Below are positions 32,812 to 42,475 of a DNA stretch of 64,000 bases, piece after piece. Under the pieces are notes generated by a model. It had not been told where the DNA came from. It was given only the letters and a program-made list of their open reading frames with translations, and ran no database searches. The translations under genes and the position numbers were made by a program. Within the stretch, counting starts at the first letter, position 1; every line of letters begins with the position of its first letter. Source of the stretch: Streptomyces canus. Lineage in GTDB: Bacteria > Actinomycetota > Actinomycetes > Streptomycetales > Streptomycetaceae. The DNA lies in contig NZ_CP107989.1 of the NCBI RefSeq assembly GCF_041435015.1, forward strand, positions 7,440,001 to 7,504,000. The letters are read 5' to 3'.

Positions 32812-35223
32812 TCAGCCTTGCTGACCGAACGGTTTGCGCAGGGTCGGCCGGATCGCCGCCGCACGTGCCCTGACCCCGGCCCACCACTCCGACGCCGCCC
32901 ACACCACCCGCGCGGTGGAACGGGGGGCGATCAGCGCGCGCGCCCGCGTGACCCGGCCGACCGAGCCGCGCAGTCCGCCGATCACCCGGTGGACATCCTG
33001 GGCGAGGCCCGCCGTCGGCCGGGGGCGCGGGGCGTAGAGCACCTGCTCCACGGCGTCCGCCACCCGGTGCACCGAGGCCGCGGCCACCGGATCGAGATGC
33101 CCGAGCCGTACGATCCGCGCCGCCGCCTTCCGCGGCGTCTGCGAGTCGTCCGGCAGGATCCCGAAGTCCCACGCCGTGTCGGTCAGCTCCTGCCAGGCCG
33201 CCAGGGCGTGCGCGGCGGCATCCGCGTCGCTGCGGCCGTGCCCGCGCAGACGTACCGAACGGGTGCGCAGCCGCCACAGCATCGGCGCCAAGGGGATCGA
33301 CAGCCCGACCAGCCCCACGAACACCCAGAACAGCAGCTTCAGGTACCACCACTGGCCCTGTACGGCCCACCAGGGGCCGCCACCGTCCCCGGACGCCGCG
33401 GCCGCGGGCGACGCGCTGTCGCACGCCTCCAGCTTGCGCAGCTGGGCCGAGCAGCTCTCGCTCGCCGACGGGGAGGCCGACGGCTCCGTGGAGGAACCCG
33501 CGGACGGCCTCGGCACGTCGGGGGTCAGATCGCCGGTGGCGTCCGGGACGGTGTACGAGGGCACCGTGCCCCGGGTCGGGGTGGGCTCGAAGCGGGTCCA
33601 GCCCACCCCCTCGAAGTACAGCTCGGGCCAGGCGTGGGCGTCCTTGAGCCCCACCGAGATCGAGCCGTCCGCCTGCGGGGTGCCGGGCGCGAAGCCCACC
33701 GCGACCCGGGCCGGAATGCCCAGGGAGCGGGCCATCGCCGCCATGGCGAAGGAGAAGTGCACGCAGAAGCCCTGCTTGTCCCGCAGGAAGTTGGCGATCG
33801 CGTTCGGTCCGTCGCCGACCTCCACCTTGGTGTCGTACTCGAAACCGCCGGTCACCGCGAAGTAGTCCTGGAGCGCGACCGCCTGCTCATAGGGGTTCTT
33901 CGCGCCCGCGGTGACCTCGCGGGCGGTCTTGGCCACCACCGACGGCACCGAGTCGGGCAGCTCGGTGTAGTCGCGCTCGATGGCAGCGGGCGCGGTCGGC
34001 GCCGACGCGAGCTGCTCTGCCGTCGGCTGCACGTCCAGGCTGTTCACCTGGTACGTCAGCCCGCGCGTGTTCTGCCCGTGGTCGCCGACGAGCGCCATTC
34101 CCTCGGGCTCGTAGCGCCAGCTGCCCTTGATCTTCACGCCGCTCGGCGGGTACGGCATCGGCAGGTAGTCCTGCGCGTACCAGTTCGCCGCCGCGATGTT
34201 CGTCTCCACCTCCGTGCGTTTGACGTCGCCGCCGAGGCCGACCGGGGTCGGGAAGTCGTCCGGTACGGCCTTGATGGGCCGCTTGGACGGCTTCCAGGTC
34301 CGGCCGTCGAACTCGTCCAGGGAGACGATCCGCAGGTACAGGTTGGAGATGTCGGTGTTGCTCCCGGTCCGCACGGACAGGACCTGGCGGTCCTCGTCCA
34401 CGTTCAGGCTGTCGCGCAGGGTGAGCAGCGGGTTCACCGCGGAGATGGTGCCGCCGTTGCCGTTTCCGGTGCCCACGCCCGCCCCGGTGGCGTCCAGGAG
34501 GCCGCCGTTCATCGAGGGCAGAGCGGCCGATACCACGAGGGCGATGCCGAGGCTCGCCACGCCGATCCGCCGGCCGGTGCGCACCGGCGCCACCGGCCCG
34601 GGGTCCGCGCCCGGTCCGCGCGCGGCCCCGCCGAAGACGCGGCCCCACTGGGAGAGCCGCTCGCGCCCCTCGGCCAGAAGCAGCAGGAGATAGCCGGCCG
34701 CCGCGACCAGGAACCAGAACCAGCCGCCGTGGCCTTCGGACAGTCCCGCGGCGACGGAGTACAGCGCGAGCAGCGGCAGGCCCGCAGGGGCCGCGCTGCG
34801 GAAGGTCACCGCGAGGATGTCCACCACGAGTCCGATGACCAGGACACCGCCGAAGACCATCAGCTTGATGCCCTGGGACGCCAGCGGCGCCGGGATCGCG
34901 TAGCGCGAGATGTCGTCGCCGCCCTGCTGGAGCAGGTCCCCGAAGTGCACGAAGGCGCCCGGGCCGGGGATCAGCCCGAAGAGGGCCTGGTCCCGGGCGA
35001 AGATCAGGGTCAGCATGACCAGCGTGACGAGGGTCTGCGCCGCCACCGTCAGAGGACGGGCCAGCGGGATCCGCCGGGTCACCGCGCCCACGACCGTCTG
35101 CACTCCGAGCAGGAAGGCGGCCTGCACGATCCAGGTGACCGGCTCGACCAGCGGGAGCAGGGCGCACGCGGCCATGAGCGTGGCCGCCCACGCGCACAGC
35201 GCCACTCGTGCCCGCCCGCTCAT
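32812..35223 (-). CDS. TgpA-like transglutaminase membrane protein
   Basis: Protein of 803 aa. The N-terminal half of the membrane part has several transmembrane helices (DUF3488/TgpA-N region, residues about 10-220). A large extracytoplasmic region follows, with a transglutaminase-like core: the Cys in KQGFCVHFSFAMAAMARSLG, the His in DAHAWPEL and a following acidic residue. Another transmembrane helix (near YLKLLFWVFVGLVGLSIPL) and a cytosolic DUF4129-like C-terminal segment end the protein. These proteins are thought to cross-link or cleave cell-surface proteins. It overlaps the DUF58 gene by ATGA at 35223 and forms the usual trio with DUF58 and MoxR. Confidence 0.93.
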   Translation of the reverse strand: MSGRARVALCAWAATLMAACALLPLVEPVTWIVQAAFLLGVQTVVGAVTRRIPLARPLTVAAQTLVTLVMLTLIFARDQALFGLIPGPGAFVHFGDLLQQGGDDISRYAIPAPLASQGIKLMVFGGVLVIGLVVDILAVTFRSAAPAGLPLLALYSVAAGLSEGHGGWFWFLVAAAGYLLLLLAEGRERLSQWGRVFGGAARGPGADPGPVAPVRTGRRIGVASLGIALVVSAALPSMNGGLLDATGAGVGTGNGNGGTISAVNPLLTLRDSLNVDEDRQVLSVRTGSNTDISNLYLRIVSLDEFDGRTWKPSKRPIKAVPDDFPTPVGLGGDVKRTEVETNIAAANWYAQDYLPMPYPPSGVKIKGSWRYEPEGMALVGDHGQNTRGLTYQVNSLDVQPTAEQLASAPTAPAAIERDYTELPDSVPSVVAKTAREVTAGAKNPYEQAVALQDYFAVTGGFEYDTKVEVGDGPNAIANFLRDKQGFCVHFSFAMAAMARSLGIPARVAVGFAPGTPQADGSISVGLKDAHAWPELYFEGVGWTRFEPTPTRGTVPSYTVPDATGDLTPDVPRPSAGSSTEPSASPSASESCSAQLRKLEACDSASPAAAASGDGGGPWWAVQGQWWYLKLLFWVFVGLVGLSIPLAPMLWRLRTRSVRLRGHGRSDADAAAHALAAWQELTDTAWDFGILPDDSQTPRKAAARIVRLGHLDPVAAASVHRVADAVEQVLYAPRPRPTAGLAQDVHRVIGGLRGSVGRVTRARALIAPRSTARVVWAASEWWAGVRARAAAIRPTLRKPFGQQG

Positions 35224-36590
35224 CACGGTCCCTCCCCGGCGCCGGCCACGCCGACGCCCGTGCGCTCGCGGTCCGCGAGGCGCCACAGCTCCTCCAGCGA
35301 GGCGCCCCGCGGCACACCCAGTGCCGTCCAGCCCGCCTCGCGCAGCATCCGCAGCCGCTCCTGGCGCTCCTGCACCGCCCCGGGCACGTCGGTCGGTTCC
35401 CGCACCCAGCTCTCGCTGTCCAGCACGAAGGCGAGCGCGCCCCCGCTGCGCTGCCGCATCTTGGCGACCACCGTGGCCTGCTCCTCGTCGAGGTCGCCGA
35501 AGAAGGCCACCAGCAGTCCTTCGTTCCCCCTGCGCAGCACGTCGTACGCGCGCGACAGGCCGGTGTCGTCGGAGTGGTCGATCACCGCGAGCGTGTCCAT
35601 CATCAGCCCGGCCGCGTCCGCCGTCCCCTGGCTGGCGCCCGCGAAGCCGTCGGCGCCCTCGCCGGGCACGGAGTTGCCGGTGTCCGTCAACAGCCTTACG
35701 GAGAAGCCCCGTTCGAGCATGTGGACCAGGACGGAGGCGGCGCCCGAGACGGCCCACTCGAAGGCCGAGTCCGGGCCCGCGCCCGCGTAGGCGAGGCCTC
35801 GAGTGTCCAGGAGCACCGTGCAGCGGGCGCGCTGGGGCTGTTCCTCGCGGCGGACCATCAGCTCGCCGTATCGGGCGGTGGAACGCCAGTGCACCCGGCG
35901 CAGGTCGTCGCCGTAGCGGTAGCCGCGCGGGATGGCGTCGTCCTCGCCGGCCAGGGCGAGCGAGCGCTGCCGTCCGTCGCCGTACCCCTTCGCCTCGCCG
36001 TTCAGCCGTACCGGCGGCAGCGCCTCCACGCGCGGGATGACGGTCAGGGTGTCGTACGTCGAGAAGGAGCGGGTCAGTTCGCACATGCCGAACGGGTCGG
36101 TCAGGCGCAGCTGGAGCGGGCCGAGCGGGTAGCGGCCCCGCAGGTCGGAGCGGACCCGGTAGGACACCTCGCGGCGGCCGCCCGGCTCGACGCGGTCGAG
36201 CACGAAGCGGGGGCGCGGGCCGAGGACGTAGGGGACCCGGTCCTGGAGCATCAGCAGGCCGGTGGGCAGCCGCGAGACGTTGTCCATCCGCAGATGGACG
36301 CGGGCCTCGCTGCCGGCGGGCACGCGCGCGGGGGAGAGCCTTCGGCTGCCCGCGACCCGGTAGCGGGTGCGGTAGAGCACGGTGGTGCAGACCAGGGGCA
36401 GCACGGCCAGCATCAGACCGACCCGCAGCAGGTCGCTCTGGCCGAGGACGTAGGCGCAGACGGCCGCGGCGATGCCGGCGGCGAAGAAGGAGCGGCCCCG
36501 GGTGGTCAGACCCGCCAGCGCGGTACGCACCCCGCCCTTGTCGCCCCGGTCGGCCTCGGGGCCGTCGGCCGAGGGCACCCCGGTGGACAT
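35223..36590 (-). CDS. DUF58 (vWA-like) membrane protein
   Basis: Protein of 455 aa. Two transmembrane helices near the N-terminus (SFFAAGIAAAVCAYVLG and LMLAVLPLVCTTVLY) are followed by a beta-rich domain and the DUF58 core (DDLRRVHWRSTARYGELMVR). The C-terminal part is a von Willebrand A-like fold (VLLDTRGLAY). DUF58 proteins work with MoxR AAA ATPases in maturation of surface or metal-dependent complexes. ATG 36590 shares one base with the MoxR stop and has GGAG 6 nt upstream; GTG 36593 is one codon earlier. Confidence 0.92.
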   Translation of the reverse strand: MSTGVPSADGPEADRGDKGGVRTALAGLTTRGRSFFAAGIAAAVCAYVLGQSDLLRVGLMLAVLPLVCTTVLYRTRYRVAGSRRLSPARVPAGSEARVHLRMDNVSRLPTGLLMLQDRVPYVLGPRPRFVLDRVEPGGRREVSYRVRSDLRGRYPLGPLQLRLTDPFGMCELTRSFSTYDTLTVIPRVEALPPVRLNGEAKGYGDGRQRSLALAGEDDAIPRGYRYGDDLRRVHWRSTARYGELMVRREEQPQRARCTVLLDTRGLAYAGAGPDSAFEWAVSGAASVLVHMLERGFSVRLLTDTGNSVPGEGADGFAGASQGTADAAGLMMDTLAVIDHSDDTGLSRAYDVLRRGNEGLLVAFFGDLDEEQATVVAKMRQRSGGALAFVLDSESWVREPTDVPGAVQERQERLRMLREAGWTALGVPRGASLEELWRLADRERTGVGVAGAGEGP

Positions 36591-37624
36591 CACAGGCTCC
36601 GCGGCGGCTGCTGCGGATACGCGGGTGCGGTGCGGCCGATCCCGAGGCCGCCCTGCTGGGGCGCGGCGGGAACCGGGGTGCGCTGGAGGATCTCCTGCAC
36701 GACCTGTTCCGCGGTGCGCCGGTTCAGCTGGGCCTGGGCAGTGGGCAGCAGACGGTGGGCGAGGACCGCCACGGCGAGCGCCTGGACGTCGTCCGGCAGC
36801 GCGAACTCACGGCCGCTGAGGGCGGCGGAGGCCTTGGCGGCGCGCAGCAGGTGCAGCGTCGCGCGCGGGGACGCGCCGAGTCTGAGATCGGGGTGGGTGC
36901 GGGTGGCGGAGACCAGGTCCACCGCGTACCGCCGGACCGTTTCGGCGACGTGGACGCCGCGGACGGCCTCGACCAGTTTCACGATGTCGTGTGCGTGCGC
37001 CACCGGCTGGAGGTCGTCCAGCGGGTTCACGCCGCCGTGGATGTCGAGCATCTGCAGCTCGGCGTCCGCGCTGGGGTAGCCGATGGAGACCCGGGCCATG
37101 AAACGGTCGCGCTGGGCCTCCGGCAGCGGATACGTGCCCTCCATCTCGACCGGGTTCTGCGTGGCCACCACCATGAAGGGACTGGGCAGCTCGTAGGTCT
37201 GCCCGTCGATGGTGACCTGGCGCTCCTCCATCGACTCCAGAAGCGCCGACTGGGTCTTCGGCGAGGCGCGGTTGATCTCGTCGCCGATCACTATCTGCGC
37301 GAAGATCGCACCCGGTTTGAACTCGAAGTCCCGGCGCTGCTGATCCCAGATGGACACACCCGTGATGTCCGAGGGCAGCAGATCGGGCGTGAACTGGATG
37401 CGGCGCACCGAGCAGTCGATGGACCGCGCCAGCGCCTTGGCCAGCATGGTCTTGCCGACGCCGGGGACATCCTCGATCAGAAGATGTCCCTCGGCGAGCA
37501 GCACGGTCAGCGAAAGCCGAACGACCTCGGGCTTCCCCTCGATCACGCCCTCCACCGAACTGCGTACCCGCTCCACGACGGCGGTCAGATCAGTGAGGCT
37601 CGCTCGATCGTCATAGGTGGTCAC
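36590..37624 (-). CDS. MoxR-family AAA+ ATPase
   Basis: Protein of 344 aa. Walker A is EDVPGVGKTMLAKALA, Walker B is VIGDEINRASPKTQSALLESMEE, and the sensor 1 region is FMVVATQNPVEMEGTYPLPEAQRDRF. It is a cytosolic chaperone-like ATPase expected to act on the vWA-type DUF58 partner. GTG 37624 is preferred, with AGGAGG 5 nt upstream, over the longer open frame to 37702, which is rich in Arg and not conserved-looking. It is first in the operon MoxR, DUF58, transglutaminase. Confidence 0.95.
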   Translation of the reverse strand: MTTYDDRASLTDLTAVVERVRSSVEGVIEGKPEVVRLSLTVLLAEGHLLIEDVPGVGKTMLAKALARSIDCSVRRIQFTPDLLPSDITGVSIWDQQRRDFEFKPGAIFAQIVIGDEINRASPKTQSALLESMEERQVTIDGQTYELPSPFMVVATQNPVEMEGTYPLPEAQRDRFMARVSIGYPSADAELQMLDIHGGVNPLDDLQPVAHAHDIVKLVEAVRGVHVAETVRRYAVDLVSATRTHPDLRLGASPRATLHLLRAAKASAALSGREFALPDDVQALAVAVLAHRLLPTAQAQLNRRTAEQVVQEILQRTPVPAAPQQGGLGIGRTAPAYPQQPPRSL

Positions 37625-37862
37625 CCGGCCCTCCTCGGCCCGTACTTTCCGGGCCGACGCTCTGTGACGCGTAACCGGCCCACCCCGAATCACGGACACC
37701 ACGCGTGAAAAGTTCCGCGTGACGCCACACCCGCATTCTTGCTGCCGTTACCGATTCGTGTCACTCGACTGTGGACAACTGGCTGCACTATGTCGGGTCT
37801 TACGGTGTTTTGGGCACCCTGAGGGCCGAAATCAACAGCGAAACGACAGCTAAGGCGGCCGG

Positions 37863-38405
37863 TTACACGGGATCGATCTCGCGCAGCAGACCCGTCTTCA
37901 CGTCGAACACGAAGCCGCGCACGTCGTCGGTGTGCACCAGGAAGGGCGAGGTGCGCACCCGCTGCATGGACTGCCGTACGTCCTGGTCGACGTCCCGGAA
38001 GGCCTCCACCGCCCACGCGGGACGCTGGCCCACCTCCATCTCCAGCTCGGTGCGGAAGTCCTCGGTGATCGCCTCCAGGCCGCAGCCCGTGTGGTGGATC
38101 AGGACGACGCTGCGGGTGCCGAGCTTGCGCTGGCTGATGGTGAGCGAGCGGATCACGTCGTCGGTCACCACACCGCCCGCGTTGCGGATGGTGTGGCAGT
38201 CGCCGAGCTCCAGGCCGAGCGCGGCGTGCAGATCGAGTCGGGCGTCCATGCAGGCCACGACGGCAACGTGCAGCACCGGCCGGGCGTCCATACCGGGGTC
38301 GGTGAAGGCTGCGGCGTACCGCTCGTTGGCGTCGACCAGGCGATCGGTCACACGGCCGCCGGGGGATATGGCGCCTTCGGTGGGAACGGATGCGGAAGTC
38401 GTCAT
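37863..38405 (-). CDS. Beta-class carbonic anhydrase
   Basis: About 180 aa. Zinc-site motifs of the beta class: ACMDARLD (Cys ligand, Asp-Arg dyad) and HHTGCG (His and Cys ligands), 53 residues apart. It interconverts carbon dioxide and bicarbonate in the cytosol, and the length and motifs fit the small Rv1284-like subgroup. Stop codon TAA. The start is uncertain: ATG 38405 has a TACCGT -10 at 38418-38413, predicting a 1-nt leader; ATG 38411 is two codons earlier. The longer open frame to 38471 lacks support. Confidence 0.93.
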   Translation of the reverse strand: MTTSASVPTEGAISPGGRVTDRLVDANERYAAAFTDPGMDARPVLHVAVVACMDARLDLHAALGLELGDCHTIRNAGGVVTDDVIRSLTISQRKLGTRSVVLIHHTGCGLEAITEDFRTELEMEVGQRPAWAVEAFRDVDQDVRQSMQRVRTSPFLVHTDDVRGFVFDVKTGLLREIDPV

Positions 38406-38501
38406 AACCATGACGGTACTGGTCACCGTCGTTCCGGTCCTGCCGTGAGAAGGGAAAAAGAGCGTCATCACGTCCTCTGTGTGAGGTACCCCACAAGGGT
38501 C

Positions 38502-38515
38502 TCGGGTGCACCCGA
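38502..38515. repeat. 14-bp palindrome upstream of the dcw promoter
   Basis: TCGGGTGCACCCGA, perfectly self-complementary, 66 bp upstream of the -35 of the rsmH promoter and about 100 bp from the carbonic anhydrase start. Candidate operator for either gene; no regulator can be named. Confidence 0.4.
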
Positions 38516-38580
38516 ACGGGTGTTTTCCGCTCTTTCATGGCGTCGAGTCCGCACCGGGGCGCGACGCGCAGGCCGGTTGA

Positions 38581-38608
38581 TTGACCGCGAGAGGCCGTGG
38601 ACTAAAGT
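38581..38608 (+). promoter_or_regulatory. Vegetative-type promoter of the dcw cluster
   Basis: TTGACC (38581-38586), 16 bp spacer, TAAAGT (38603-38608). This is close to the principal sigma factor consensus and is the best promoter match in the 440-bp gap before rsmH. The predicted start is near 38615, giving a leader of about 235 nt. Confidence 0.75.
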
Positions 38609-38614
38609 GACGCG

Positions 38615-38690
38615 AAGCGGGAGGCGAGGCCTCCCTGCTGGACTTTCCCCGGAGACCCCGGCGATTTTCCGGAGATCTCCCCACGTGCGC
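38615..38690 (+). ncRNA. Structured rsmH (mraW) leader RNA
   Basis: Directly after the predicted transcription start is a hairpin GGGAGGC-GAG-GCCTCCC (38619-38635), extended by AGC/GCT with one bulge. The unpaired stretch CTTTCCCC (38643-38650) and a C/G-rich second fold follow. Position and the pyrimidine-rich CTTTCCCC stretch resemble the published actinobacterial mraW RNA motif found in leaders of this gene. I could not run a covariance search, so the family assignment is tentative. The remaining leader to 38849 has no ORF or mraZ gene. Confidence 0.5.
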
Positions 38691-38849
38691 GGCGCGTACG
38701 TACGGCTCGGCCTCCTCCCGCTCCCGGTCGGCTGACGCTTCCGGCGCCGGCAGGCCTCCCCTTTCACCGGAGTCCCCGGCGAAGGGGAGGGAGGGCGGGG
38801 ACCCGGCGGTGCGTACGGACGCGCCGGACCTGAGAGGGCCCAGAATTCA

Positions 38850-39851
38850 ATGGGGCGCGAAGCGCATTCGAATAAGGGCGGTGGTGGGCGGCGGGAGGGG
38901 CAGAGTCGACACGTTCCGGTGATGCTCCAGCGGTGCCTGGACCTGTTGGCCCCCGCTCTCGAGCGGCCCGGAGCGGTGGTCGTCGACTGCACGCTCGGCC
39001 TCGGCGGCCACAGCGAGGCACTGCTCCAGCGCTTCCCCGAGGCCCGGCTCGTCGCCCTCGACCGCGACAAGGAGGCCCTGCGCCTGTCGGGCGAGCGGCT
39101 CGCGCCGTTCGGTGAGCGTGCCACCCTCGTCCACGCGGTCTACGACGAGCTCCCCGATGTCCTCGACAGGCTCGGCATCGCGCGCGTGCAGGGTGTCCTC
39201 TTCGATCTCGGTGTCTCCTCCATGCAACTCGACGAGGCCGACCGGGGCTTCGCCTACGCCCAGGACGCCCCCCTCGACATGCGCATGGACCAGACGACCG
39301 GCATGAGCGCCGCCGAGGTCCTCAACACCTACCCGCCGGGCGAACTCGTCCGGATCCTCAGGGCGTACGGCGAGGAGAAGCAGGCCAAGCGGATCGTGTC
39401 CGCCATCGTGCGTGAGCGGGAGAAGCAGCCCTTCTCCCACAGTGCTCGGCTCGTCGAGCTGATCAGGGACTCCCTGCCGCAGGCCGCCAAGCGCACCGGC
39501 GGCAACCCGGCCAAGCGCACGTTCCAGGCCCTGCGTATCGAGGTCAACGGCGAACTCTCCGTCCTGGAGCGGGCGATCCCGGCCGCGGTGAAGTCACTCG
39601 CCGTGGGCGGCCGGATCGCCGTGCTGTCGTACCACTCGCTGGAGGACCGGCTGGTCAAGCAGGTCTTCGCGGCCGGCGCCGCCACCACCGCCCCGCCCGG
39701 ACTGCCCGTCGTCCCCGAGCAGTACCAGCCCCGGCTCAAGCTGCTCACGCGCGGTGCCGAACTTCCCACCGAGGAAGAGATCGCCGAGAACCGGCGGGCC
39801 GCACCGGCGCGATGCAGGGGCGCCGAGCGAATCAGGGAGTCCATCGAGTGA
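38850..39851 (+). CDS. rsmH: 16S rRNA C1402 N4-methyltransferase RsmH (MraW)
   Basis: Protein of 333 aa, full length. The N-terminal 20 residues are variable; the conserved start is [18 protein letters not shown]-binding block [20 protein letters not shown], then [29 protein letters not shown] and the C-terminal [15 protein letters not shown]. It methylates C1402 in the ribosomal P site. It is the first gene of the dcw cluster here because no mraZ is present. The ATG lacks a strong Shine-Dalgarno. Confidence 0.96.
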   Translation: MGREAHSNKGGGGRREGQSRHVPVMLQRCLDLLAPALERPGAVVVDCTLGLGGHSEALLQRFPEARLVALDRDKEALRLSGERLAPFGERATLVHAVYDELPDVLDRLGIARVQGVLFDLGVSSMQLDEADRGFAYAQDAPLDMRMDQTTGMSAAEVLNTYPPGELVRILRAYGEEKQAKRIVSAIVREREKQPFSHSARLVELIRDSLPQAAKRTGGNPAKRTFQALRIEVNGELSVLERAIPAAVKSLAVGGRIAVLSYHSLEDRLVKQVFAAGAATTAPPGLPVVPEQYQPRLKLLTRGAELPTEEEIAENRRAAPARCRGAERIRESIE

Positions 39852-39911
39852 AGTGCGTGAGGCGCGTGAGCCGCGTCAGTGAGTGGGGAAACCGGACTCA
39901 CTGGAGGGTGA

Positions 39912-40454
39912 GTGAGTAGGAAACCCGAACTGAGGGGGAGGGCGGCCCGTCTCGCGCGCCTGTTCCCTGGCCCGACGGGCTCCGGACAGGCGGCCCGCAC
40001 CCCCTTCGTGCTCCTCGTGGTCCTCCTCCTCGGCGGCGGCCTCATCGGGCTGCTGGTGCTGAACTCCGCGCTCAGCGAAGGGTCCTTCAAGCTCACCGAC
40101 CTCCAGAGGGATACGAAGAGCCTCACCGACGAGCAGCAGGGCCTCCAGCGGGACATCGACGCCTACTCCGCGCCCGAGGCCCTGGTGCGCCGCGCCCGTG
40201 AACTCGGCATGGTGCCCGGCGGGGACCCGGCCTTCCTCGACCCGGACGGCACCGTCAAGGGCGTCCCGTCGCCCGCCTCCGACGCCGAACCGGCCTCCTT
40301 GCGGATGCCGCTCGTCCTCGCCCCCGAGGTGATCGACAGCGCGACCGTCCCGACGCCGACGGCCGGCTCCACTCCGACGGAGACCGTCGTACCAGCGCCC
40401 GAGGCCGTGCCCTCGGTCGTCCCGCCCCCCACGACCCCGACCCCCGGCAGGTGA
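39912..40454 (+). CDS. ftsL: Cell division protein FtsL
   Basis: Protein of 180 aa. A short basic cytosolic N-terminus, one transmembrane helix (FVLLVVLLLGGGLIGLLVL, about residues 32-50), a short leucine-zipper-like coiled coil (about 60-90), then a long Pro/Thr-rich extracellular tail. FtsL is a bitopic divisome scaffold that works with DivIC/FtsB and activates FtsW-FtsI. Identity rests on topology and position between rsmH and ftsI, since FtsL sequences diverge. GTG 39912 follows GGAGGG at short spacing; it overlaps ftsI by GTGA. Confidence 0.88.
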   Translation: MSRKPELRGRAARLARLFPGPTGSGQAARTPFVLLVVLLLGGGLIGLLVLNSALSEGSFKLTDLQRDTKSLTDEQQGLQRDIDAYSAPEALVRRARELGMVPGGDPAFLDPDGTVKGVPSPASDAEPASLRMPLVLAPEVIDSATVPTPTAGSTPTETVVPAPEAVPSVVPPPTTPTPGR

Positions 40455-42421
40455 CGGAAGTGTCCGACGATTTCGGCAGGCAACCGCCGCGCCGCCGCGT
40501 GCCCGGACCCGCGCGCCCCGAGCGCTCCGCCCGCCCCGTCGGCCGACCGCGCCCGGGCCCCGGAGCCCGCCCGGCCCGCCGCCCCGCGGCCCCCAAGACC
40601 ATCCGCCTGGGCAGTCCCCGCCCCCGGCTGCGCCTGGTCGGCCTCGCGCTGACGCTGGTGCTGACCGCCTTCGTCGTACGCCTGCTCCAGGTGCAGGCCG
40701 TCGACGCGAGCACGTACGCCGCCAAGGCCGAGCAGAACCGGTATGTCGGCTACACGCTGGCGGCCGAGCGCGGCGGGATCACCGACCGCGACGGCGTGGC
40801 CCTCGCGACCAGCGAGGACGCGTACGACATCACGGCCGACCCCACGCTGTTCAGCCGCGAGGAGTTGAAGATCGACGACGGCCCTGAGCAGGCCGCCGCC
40901 CTGCTCGCGCCGATCCTGGGGCAGGAGCAGGAGACGATCGTCAAGAAGCTGCGGCCCAAGGACCCCAAACTCCGCTACGCCCTGCTCGCCAACCGCCAGA
41001 CCCCGCAGGTCTGGAAGCAGATCAAGGACCTGAAGTCCGCGCTCGCCACCAAGAGCGAGACCGACCCCGGCACGGCCAACGTCCTCGCGGGCGTCCTGTC
41101 CGTGCCGACCACCAAGCGCGTGTACCCGAACGGCGATCTCGCCGCCGGGATACTGGGCTGGGTCAACGCCGACGGCAAGGGCGGCGGCGGTGTCGAGCAG
41201 CAGCTGAACTCCCTGCTGACCGGCAAGGACGGCAAGATCCGCTACGCCCAGTCCGGCGGCCGCCAGGTGCCCACCGTGGGCTCCACCGAGACCCCCGCGG
41301 TGCCCGGCAGCGACGTCGAGCTCACCATCGACCGTGACATCCAGTGGGCCGCCCAGCAGGCCATCACCGAGCAGGTGAAGGAGTCCAAGGCGGACCGCGG
41401 GTACGTGATAGTGCAGGACACGCGGACCGGCCAGGTTCTCGCCATGGCCAACTCGCCCGGCTTCGACCCGAACGACCTGTCCCGGGCGAGCTCGGTGAAC
41501 ATGGGCAACGCGGCCCTCCAGGACGCCTACGAGCCCGGTTCCACCGCCAAGGTCATGTCCATGGCCGCCGTACTGGAACAGGGCGTCGCCACCCCGCTCA
41601 CGCATGTGATCGTGCCCAACCGGCTGCACCGCGGTGACCGGCTCTTCAAGGACGACATCGACCACGAGACCTGGTACCTCACGCTCAACGGCGTGCTCGC
41701 CAAGTCCAGCAACATCGGCACCATCCTGGCGACCGGCCAGCTCGGCAAGACCCAGGCGCAGGCCAACCAGGTCCTCTACTCCTACCTGCACAAATTCGGC
41801 CTCGGCCGCTACTCCGGGCTCGACTTCCCCGGCGAGACCCCGGGCATCCTCGCCAAGCCCGCGGACTGGTCGACCTCGCAGCAGTACACGATTCCTTTCG
41901 GCCAAGGTGTGTCCCTCAACGCGATGCAGGCCGCGTCCGTCTACTCGACGATCGCCAACGGTGGTGTCCGCGTCGAACCCACGCTCGTGCGCGGCACGAA
42001 GGGACCCGACGGACGCTTCACACCCGCCGCGAAGCCCAAGGAGACAAGGGTCGTCAGCGCCAGGACGGCCAAGACGCTGGCCCGGATGCTGGAGTCGGTC
42101 GTGGACGACGTGGAGGGCACCGGCACCAAGGCGCGCATCCCCGGCTACCGGGTCGCGGGCAAGACGGGCACGGCCAACCGCGTGGATCCGGCCACCGGCA
42201 AGTACAAGGGCTACACCTCCTCGTTCGCCGGCTTCGCGCCCGCCGACAAGCCTCGGATCACCGTCTACTGCGCCATCCAGAACGCCACCAGCGGCAGTTA
42301 CTTCGGCGGTCAGATCTGCGGACCCGTCTACAAGCAGGTCATGGAGTTCGCCCTGAAGACCCTGCAGGTCCCGCCCACGGGGGCGAAGGCCGCGAAGCTG
42401 CCCGTGTCCTACACGCCCTGA
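40451..42421 (+). CDS. ftsI: Penicillin-binding protein FtsI (PBP3, septal transpeptidase)
   Basis: Protein of 656 aa. A Pro/Arg-rich cytosolic N-terminus (about 1-55), one transmembrane helix (LVGLALTLVLTAFVVRLL), a pedestal domain, then the transpeptidase domain with SxxK (GSTAK, active-site Ser), SxN (KSSNIG) and KTG (AGKTGTANR). It cross-links septal peptidoglycan outside the membrane in a complex with FtsW. In Streptomyces it is needed for sporulation septa. The start overlaps the ftsL stop (GTGA at 40451); GTG 40460 is a possible alternative. Confidence 0.96.
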   Translation: MTEVSDDFGRQPPRRRVPGPARPERSARPVGRPRPGPGARPARRPAAPKTIRLGSPRPRLRLVGLALTLVLTAFVVRLLQVQAVDASTYAAKAEQNRYVGYTLAAERGGITDRDGVALATSEDAYDITADPTLFSREELKIDDGPEQAAALLAPILGQEQETIVKKLRPKDPKLRYALLANRQTPQVWKQIKDLKSALATKSETDPGTANVLAGVLSVPTTKRVYPNGDLAAGILGWVNADGKGGGGVEQQLNSLLTGKDGKIRYAQSGGRQVPTVGSTETPAVPGSDVELTIDRDIQWAAQQAITEQVKESKADRGYVIVQDTRTGQVLAMANSPGFDPNDLSRASSVNMGNAALQDAYEPGSTAKVMSMAAVLEQGVATPLTHVIVPNRLHRGDRLFKDDIDHETWYLTLNGVLAKSSNIGTILATGQLGKTQAQANQVLYSYLHKFGLGRYSGLDFPGETPGILAKPADWSTSQQYTIPFGQGVSLNAMQAASVYSTIANGGVRVEPTLVRGTKGPDGRFTPAAKPKETRVVSARTAKTLARMLESVVDDVEGTGTKARIPGYRVAGKTGTANRVDPATGKYKGYTSSFAGFAPADKPRITVYCAIQNATSGSYFGGQICGPVYKQVMEFALKTLQVPPTGAKAAKLPVSYTP

Positions 42422-42475
42422 TCAGCACACCTCAGCACCTCATCAGCGCTCGGAAAGGCCACCAGGAACCACCTC

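Noticed and set aside
32812..36084. 1090-codon version of the transglutaminase
   Set aside because: The upstream third is Arg/Gly-rich shadow sequence over DUF58. ATG 35223 overlapping the DUF58 stop is the natural start.
38412..38849. Search for mraZ upstream of rsmH
   Set aside because: No open frame with MraZ motifs; the gap holds a promoter and leader only.
39909..39920. Three-codon ORF overlapping the ftsL start
   Set aside because: Too short to support a claim; probably chance in a GTGAGTGAG repeat.
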